NCBI GenBank assembly: GCA_030847615.1
Contig: JAUMIR010000001.1
Coordinates: forward strand, 380,662,687 to 380,726,686
Origin: Gambelia wislizenii
Taxonomy: Eukaryota; Chordata; Lepidosauria; Squamata; Crotaphytidae
Direction of reading: 5' to 3'
Length of the DNA: 64,000 nt
The translations under genes were made by a program, and so were the position numbers. The notes beneath the pieces were generated by a model. The model was not told where the DNA came from. It did not search any database and saw nothing but the letters and a program-made list of their open reading frames with translations. Below, one piece after another: positions 58,575 through 64,000 of this stretch; position 1 is the stretch's first letter; each line of letters begins with the position of its first letter.

Positions 58575-60242
58575 ATAAACCTTGAACATGCTTTACAATC
58601 TATATTATTTAAATGTTATTTCTTTTGAATAGCCCCAATTACCGGTATGTAATTGACAAATTACATAAGCTCAACAAGAACATTGTTATTCTTGCCTACA
58701 GAACAATCCCATGAGGCTGTCCAATAACATTCCAATTGTAATGTACAGACAGCTGAGATGGAGACAAAAGTCATCAAGTGCATGGCAGAAAGGAGACTTG
58801 GACCTAAATCATAGAGACCAGCTTTCTACTCTCATTAATTTCAGTTGGGTTTGCACCAGAGAAACTACTAGTGGATTGTGACATTCCGCTTTGAGGTTGA
58901 TGGGGGGAGGTTTTCTTAAACAAAGGCACAACTTCACAAGTGGGCCTCCTAGGGTTGAAGTTTTCCAGCTGTTGTAGACCTATTGTCAGAATCTACAAAC
59001 ACTAAAAGGATCTTTTGCTTTAGGAAAAACAATTAGTAATTATTGTATTTGGTAATCTTTTGCTTTTGGAAAGAAATGTTGCATTGTCTAAAACAAGGGT
59101 GGGAAACTTCTTTGATCTTGAGGGCCAAATTCAATTTCACAGAGGTTGCCAGGGACTTCATTCCAGTGGTGGGTGGGACCAAAAACTCCAGCATAATTAA
59201 CTTTAAAGCTTTTATTGCCAATAAGTAAGCTTTAGGAGAGGCTTTTCAGTCTTCTAGATGGGGAAAAGCTGAAAAACCACCCAATAATGGTGTCATTGGG
59301 AAGGGGGTATGGCCATCTGGGAAAACCCCAGAGAGCTGGATTGAGACCCGCAGAGGACTACACCAAGATTTAGGGCTTGAGATTTCCCCCCTCCTAGAAT
59401 GTGACCTTTGTTCTAACATTAGCGTACCTTAGCCATCAGTATTCTTTCAATAGCTATCAGAATACTTCAGATAACAGCACACTTAAATTTACTGAATCCA
59501 AGTCTTTACCAGCCAACCCACCAACCCATCTACTGTTTAAAGACAGAGTGAAAATGATATGCTAAGAAAAGGGCCAGAATATTAAGCTCCTTTCTTGAGA
59601 AAGTGATGCCTAATTTTTTCCTGGCTGATTTGATGGTGTGTTTTTTGTGTGTGCCATTAATCTATTTTATTCCTCATGTCACCACTAAGAGCTACCACTT
59701 CCTAATTTATATTTCCATTTTTCTCTCTTCCTCCCTGTTTTTTTTAAAAAACCCTTTAATACAAACCTATTCAATCAAAATAATGCACCACTTTCTGCAT
59801 GAGTATTTTGGCAATTTTTGCTCCCAGTATTAATGAAAGTAGCCAATTTCTCAAGGAACTTATTATAGCAAAAGGTTTTTTTCCACAGTGTTAGATCAAA
59901 TGCCTGCCTTAGGCAAAAACTCAAGGTGATTTATCAGGTTTCTAAAACCTACTCCCCCTTTTTTTCTGGTGTAACATGTTTCCTGTAGAAAAAATAGTTT
60001 AAAAAGTTACAACAGCAAGAAAAGGTGACCTTTACCAAGCAGTTTGCCTGTGAGACTAGCTTTGGAGACAGGATTTGGACCACATTTCTTCATTCTCAGG
60101 CTTTCTAGTGGATGCCTGATTGAGGTGTGATTTTACTCTGTATTTCCTACGCCCAAATATAATACCATTCAGAGCAGATGCTTTCTTTGTAATGTTCAAA
60201 CATTACTTACTTATCTTATGGTAACAGGATTAACAGGAGATC
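58575..60242. other. No recognisable gene; faint MITE scrap near 59.09-59.17 kb
   Basis: CAAGGGTGGGAAACTTCTTTG (opening at about 59093) may be one end of family B. The rest is unassigned. Confidence 0.4.
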
Positions 60243-60860
60243 TGAGGCTTGTCTACACTGCAGAAAAAAATCGTACCTGCCTCGTAGCCGCAGCAAGCAA
60301 CATTCTTGACTATTTGATGTGAATTTGGTTCTTTTTGAGGCCTGAGTGTTTTAAAAAACCTTACCTTTTACCCCGTGGTTTACTGGAAAAACCAGTTTAT
60401 CGTATGTGTGGCTGCCTCTAAGTTGGCTTCAGTGCAAAGCTGGGGGATGTGGGGTTTGGGGTGGGCAGTCCTCTGCTGTATTTATGTTTTGTAGTCGCTA
60501 TTATTTTTCAAATATGTATTTGTGCAGAGATCAGTATTAGCATATCTCCACCTATCCAGTAATACACTACTCTGGGACAATGTATATTCACATGCATGAG
60601 ACGAGGAGGAGGAGGGGGAAAACATAATAACCCAGTGCAGCAATGGCTGTGTGGCCAGAAATAATGTGAAGTATGGGACATGTGATCAAGGTAGGGTCGC
60701 TCTTTAACACCAAAGTGAGTTCATCAGGGGAAAATGTGTGGCTGGTAATGCTGATCTTGCTTCACTTTCACATTGAAGTGCATGGCATTAACAGGGTAGC
60801 TATGGGCTCAGGAAACTTCAGGCTAAAGCTGATTTTTTTCAGCAGTGTAGACAAGCCCAA
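60243..60860. mobile_element. hAT-like non-autonomous element, about 618 bp
   Basis: GGCTTGTCTACACTGCAGAA and the inverted TTCAGCAGTGTAGACAAGCC. AAAAAAATC / GATTTTTTT continues the arms. No clear target duplication. Confidence 0.75.
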
Positions 60861-61009
60861 GGGAAACTCATCCCATTCCCTACACTAGTATTTCATGGCA
60901 GTGAGATATTCCTGAGCTATAATTAAAATATATCATTATTTCATTATAATAGTGTGACAAAGAAACTATGACTCTTAATTCTCCTCGTCCTTTTGTGCAG
61001 ATGGTAACT

Positions 61010-62108
61010 TTTGCAGATTCAGGTGTGTAGTCTGGGAGTACTCTTAGATCCATTCTTGTCACTGGAGGCCCAGATAGACTTGGTGGCTTGGAGTATTTGT
61101 GGCCCGTTTCAACTGGTCTGCCAGCTACGGTCTTTCCCAGACAGGGATTTAGCCACAGTAGTACTGTACATGCACTGGTAAACTTCCTGATTAGACTACT
61201 GTGATGCACTCATTTGGGGCTGCCCTTGAAAATCACTCGGCAACTTCAGCTAGCGCAAAATGCAGCAGCTATACTGCTCACTGGGATTCCATTCAGATAT
61301 CATATAACACCTGTTCTGAAGGAACTGCACTGGCTGCCAATACAGTGGGCCCTTCCCATCCATGGGGATTCAGTTCCAGGCCTCCCAGAGATAGAAAATT
61401 CATGGGTGCTCATGCCCCATATTAATCAATGGTGGTGTGTGCACACAACTACACATTGATGTGGCCATGTGCATGCACCACCACTGAATAATATGGGGCA
61501 TGGTGATTTGCAAACACTCCAATCTGCAGATGGCTAGGCTACAGATAGGGTGGGCCCACTGTATATTTCTGTTCTGAATTCAAGGTGCTAGCAATAGCAT
61601 TTAAGCCCTAAACAGTTTGGGACCTTGATATATGAGGGAACAGCTCTCTGTATATATGCCTGCCTGAGAACTGAGATCTATTGGACGGGCCCATCTCTGT
61701 GTCCCATCAGTAGGGGGAATACATTGTGGGAGGACAAGGGAGAGGGCTTTTTCTTCAACAGCACCGTGGTTGTGGAACTCCCTCCCTCTGGAGGCCCAAT
61801 TGACACAAAAGTTAGAATCCTTTTGGTGGCAAGTGAAAACTGACTTTTTATTAAAGCCTTGGGGCCAAACTGATTTTATCCAGGCTACATATGATTTATA
61901 GTTATGTTATTCAAGAGTGTTATGTTATTCAAGATTGTTTTAATTGGTTTTAAATTGTGTATTTTTAAATTGAAAAAACTATTTAATAGATTTTAAATCT
62001 TTTAAATGTTCACAATTACTGTATTTATTGTTTTAAGCTGATTTTACTGCCCTGAGATCTTTGGATAAAGAGTAAGATGTAAATATTTAGTTAGATAGAT
62101 AGATAGAT
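61010..62108 (+). mobile_element. L2-type LINE, 3' end, split by a Tigger-like MITE
   Basis: Sense-strand pieces DYCDALIWGCP, RQLQLAQNAAAILLTGIPFR and ITPVLKELHWLPI are the L2 ORF2 C-terminus. The frame is interrupted at 61341-61563 and resumes downstream. The end is CTGCCCTGAGATCTTTGGAT and (TAGA)n at 62090-62107. Confidence 0.9.
61343..61561. mobile_element. Tigger/pogo-like MITE nested in L2
   Basis: CAGTGGGCCCTTCCCATCC and GATAGGGTGGGCCCACTG; TA at 61341-61342 and 61562-61563. Internal inverted pair ATGCCCCATATTAATCAATG / TGAATAATATGGGGCAT. Confidence 0.9.
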
Positions 62109-62823
62109 TTGCAATGCTAAATAAGCAAACACTCCCCCCCCCAATATAGGGTATGTGGAGATTCATGCTGTTTAATATCTCATTTAACTGTCTCAAAAAC
62201 TATGGACACAATTTTACCAAAATGTAAACATTTTAACTCTCACTGATTTCAGTGACTGTCTTTAAGCATGTGTTTCAATCCAGTAAAGTCAGGGATTTGG
62301 AAACTGATAACAGTATGCATTTTAAAATCTTCTTTTATTACAACATCCCAGCTAGCTTTCTATGCAGCAAATATCTGATGTTTCCATGGAATTTTTATTG
62401 GATCCCAGGGCACATCTGGATGCTACAGAACTGGAGCTGGAGATTTCCAGCACCTTACTTACCTAATTGGTGAATTTGTTGCCCAGTATTTGGATCATCA
62501 CTAAAAGCTTGAAATCCTCGTTCTGAGGCTTTCCCAGAAGCCCTGAAATATATATCCAGCTTTAAATATACATATTCATTTGATTGCTACTGTTTGAGGA
62601 GCTGAGAGATCCACTCATCCTGTCAGTGATACATTTGGTAGCAAATACACTCCATTCAGCACAAATTATTATGGAAAGAATAATGAGGGGGGAAATTTGG
62701 CAAACCATTTAGAGTATTAGGGAGCTAAATATATATCACATTTTGTGGTCTGTTCTCCCAAGTCTTGTAGAATGTGGGGAAATTATTATTATAATGCAAT
62801 ACAATCTTGTGTATCCTATGTTA
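62109..62823. other. No recognisable feature
   Basis: AT-rich, nothing named. Confidence 0.4.
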
Positions 62824-62910
62824 AGTTCATAAGAGTTGGAAAAGACCCCAAGGGCCAACTAGTCCAACCCCCTGCCCTACAGGAATACACAATCAAATAA
62901 TTCCTGACAT
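62824..62910 (-). mobile_element. CR1 3'-end fragment
   Basis: AGAGTTGGAAAAGACCCCAA, CTAGTCCAACCCCCTGCCCT and GGAATACACAATCAAA. It abuts the next CR1 end to end. Confidence 0.85.
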
Positions 62911-63612
62911 ATAGAATCATAGAATTGCAGAGATGGAAGAGACCATGAGGGCCATCCAGTCCAACCCCCTGCCATGCAGGAATCCACAATCAAAGCATCC
63001 CTGACAGATGGCCATCCAGCCTCTGTTTAAAGACCTCCATGGAAGGAGACCCCACCACGCTCCGAGGGAGTGTGTTCCACTGCTGAACAGCTCTTACTGT
63101 CAAAAAGTTCCTCCTAATGTTGAGGTGGAATCTCTGTTCCTGGAGCTTGCATCCATTGTTCCGTGTTCCAGTCTCTGGAGCAGCAGAAAACAAGCTTGCT
63201 CCATCCTCAACGTGACACCCCTTCAAATACTTAAACAGGCCTATCATATCGCCCCTTAACCATCTTATTTCCAGGCTAGACATACCCAGCTCCCTAAGTC
63301 TTTCCTCATAAGGCACAGTTTCCAGACCTTTTACCATTTTAGTCGCCCTTCTCTGGACAAGTTTCAATTTGTCAATATCCTTTTTGAATTGTGGTGCCCA
63401 GAACTGGACACAGTATTCCAGGTGAGGCCTGGTCAAGGCAGAATAGAGTGGCACTATTACTTCCCTTGCTCTAGACACTATATTTCTATTGATGCAGCCC
63501 AAAATCACATTGGCCTTTTTAGCTGCAGCATCACACTGTTGACTCATGTTCAACTTGTGGTCTACTAGGACTCCTAGATCCCTTTCGCACGTAGTCTTGT
63601 TCAACCAGAATT
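62911..63612 (-). mobile_element. CR1 LINE, 5'-truncated
   Basis: Minus frame of 215 codons (62990-63637): DLGVLVDHKLNMSQQCDAAA, PLYSALTRPHLEYCVQFWAP, KLVQRRATKMVKGLETVPYE, VFKQRLDGH. Nearly intact and close to the copy at 965-1750, so both are recent. Confidence 0.95.
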
Positions 63613-64000
63613 TCCCTGCATGCATGAGGTTTTCCACTCCCCCTTCTTCTTTCCCTAGGCAATTTCAGCCAACTGGAGCAATGGGTCATTCATCACATGA
63701 CCTCCTAATTTAAATACTTTATTATGCTTTGTTTAAGTTCCATTTTAAGTTTGTCTCCATGTGGCTGTAGCCATCTTTTAGTCTTGCTTTTACCCTTTTA
63801 CCCTCTTGCAGCTTCAACATGATACTGTCCTCACTTTTCCCTTTTCTTGCATTCCTTGCATACACCTAACTTACAGGCATGAAGAAAGGAGTAAAAGCTC
63901 TTGCCTACATGCAATCAACTCCCAAGACTGGGTTAGTTACTATCCTAACCTAATCCTCTTAGTTAGTTAAGGATTTTTAGATTTGTTTGAATATGTAGAT
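63613..64000. other. No recognisable feature
   Basis: Right edge of the window; nothing assigned. Confidence 0.4.

Overview
This is vertebrate nuclear DNA, almost certainly from a squamate reptile (a lizard, possibly an iguanian). The grounds are CR1 and L2 LINE tails, a MIR-type tRNA-derived SINE, a 5S-rRNA-derived SINE of the type described in lizards, and very many short DNA transposons (hAT, Tigger/pogo-like, PIF/Harbinger-like). There is no prokaryotic operon, CRISPR array or phage gene. Most open frames in the window are chance frames or pieces of old transposons.

The one convincing protein-coding gene is FIBIN (fin bud initiation factor), an uninterrupted 220-codon frame on the minus strand at 29201-29863 inside a GC-rich CpG island (about 29.1-30.35 kb). 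A second CpG-rich block at about 6.35-6.70 kb looks like a promoter. It has a consensus splice donor on the minus strand, a full-consensus Kozak ATG on the plus strand at 6816, and about 1 kb further on a strong acceptor followed by a 15-codon frame. None of these could be tied to a named gene. The rest is intergenic or intronic.

Layout. 0.1-1.75 kb: three chained Tigger-like MITEs, then a 5'-truncated CR1. 2.3-6.3 kb: L2, Tigger-like and hAT MITEs, a MIR-like SINE, a palindromic MITE and a 79-bp mariner-like MITE. 6.35-7.9 kb: CpG island and possible exons. 11.6-12.5 kb: LINE of unassigned clade (copy 1). 14.7-15.0 kb: a perfect 35-bp inverted repeat. 17.1-18.05 kb: a 916-bp hAT with a perfect target duplication. 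18.5-19.6 kb: a SINE split by a solo retroviral LTR. 20.3-22.6 kb: CR1, hAT-like and nested MITEs. 27.5-27.9 kb: hAT with a Tigger-like MITE inside. 29-30.5 kb: FIBIN. 30.6-32.7 kb: three SINE types. 33-35.8 kb: remnant of a tyrosine-recombinase (DIRS/Ngaro-like) retroelement bounded by about 172-bp direct repeats, with a decayed Gag-like frame. 40.2-41.4 kb: two 330-bp palindromic Harbinger-like MITEs 544 bp apart. 41.8-42.4 kb and 57.9-58.6 kb: copies 2 and 3 of the unassigned LINE. 45.3-45.7 kb: a probable second solo LTR. 49.3-49.8 and 55.4-56.7 kb: two copies of one transposon family, each carrying a different younger insertion. 53.8-54.3 kb: two Tigger-like MITEs sharing one TA. 61-62.1 kb: L2 split by a Tigger-like MITE. 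62.8-63.6 kb: CR1.

No previously undescribed gene system was found. The value of the window is its well-dated nested insertions (several with exact target duplications), the palindromes, the tandem TA-sharing MITEs, and the uncharacterised CpG island. All family assignments come from reading the sequence; no database search was run.
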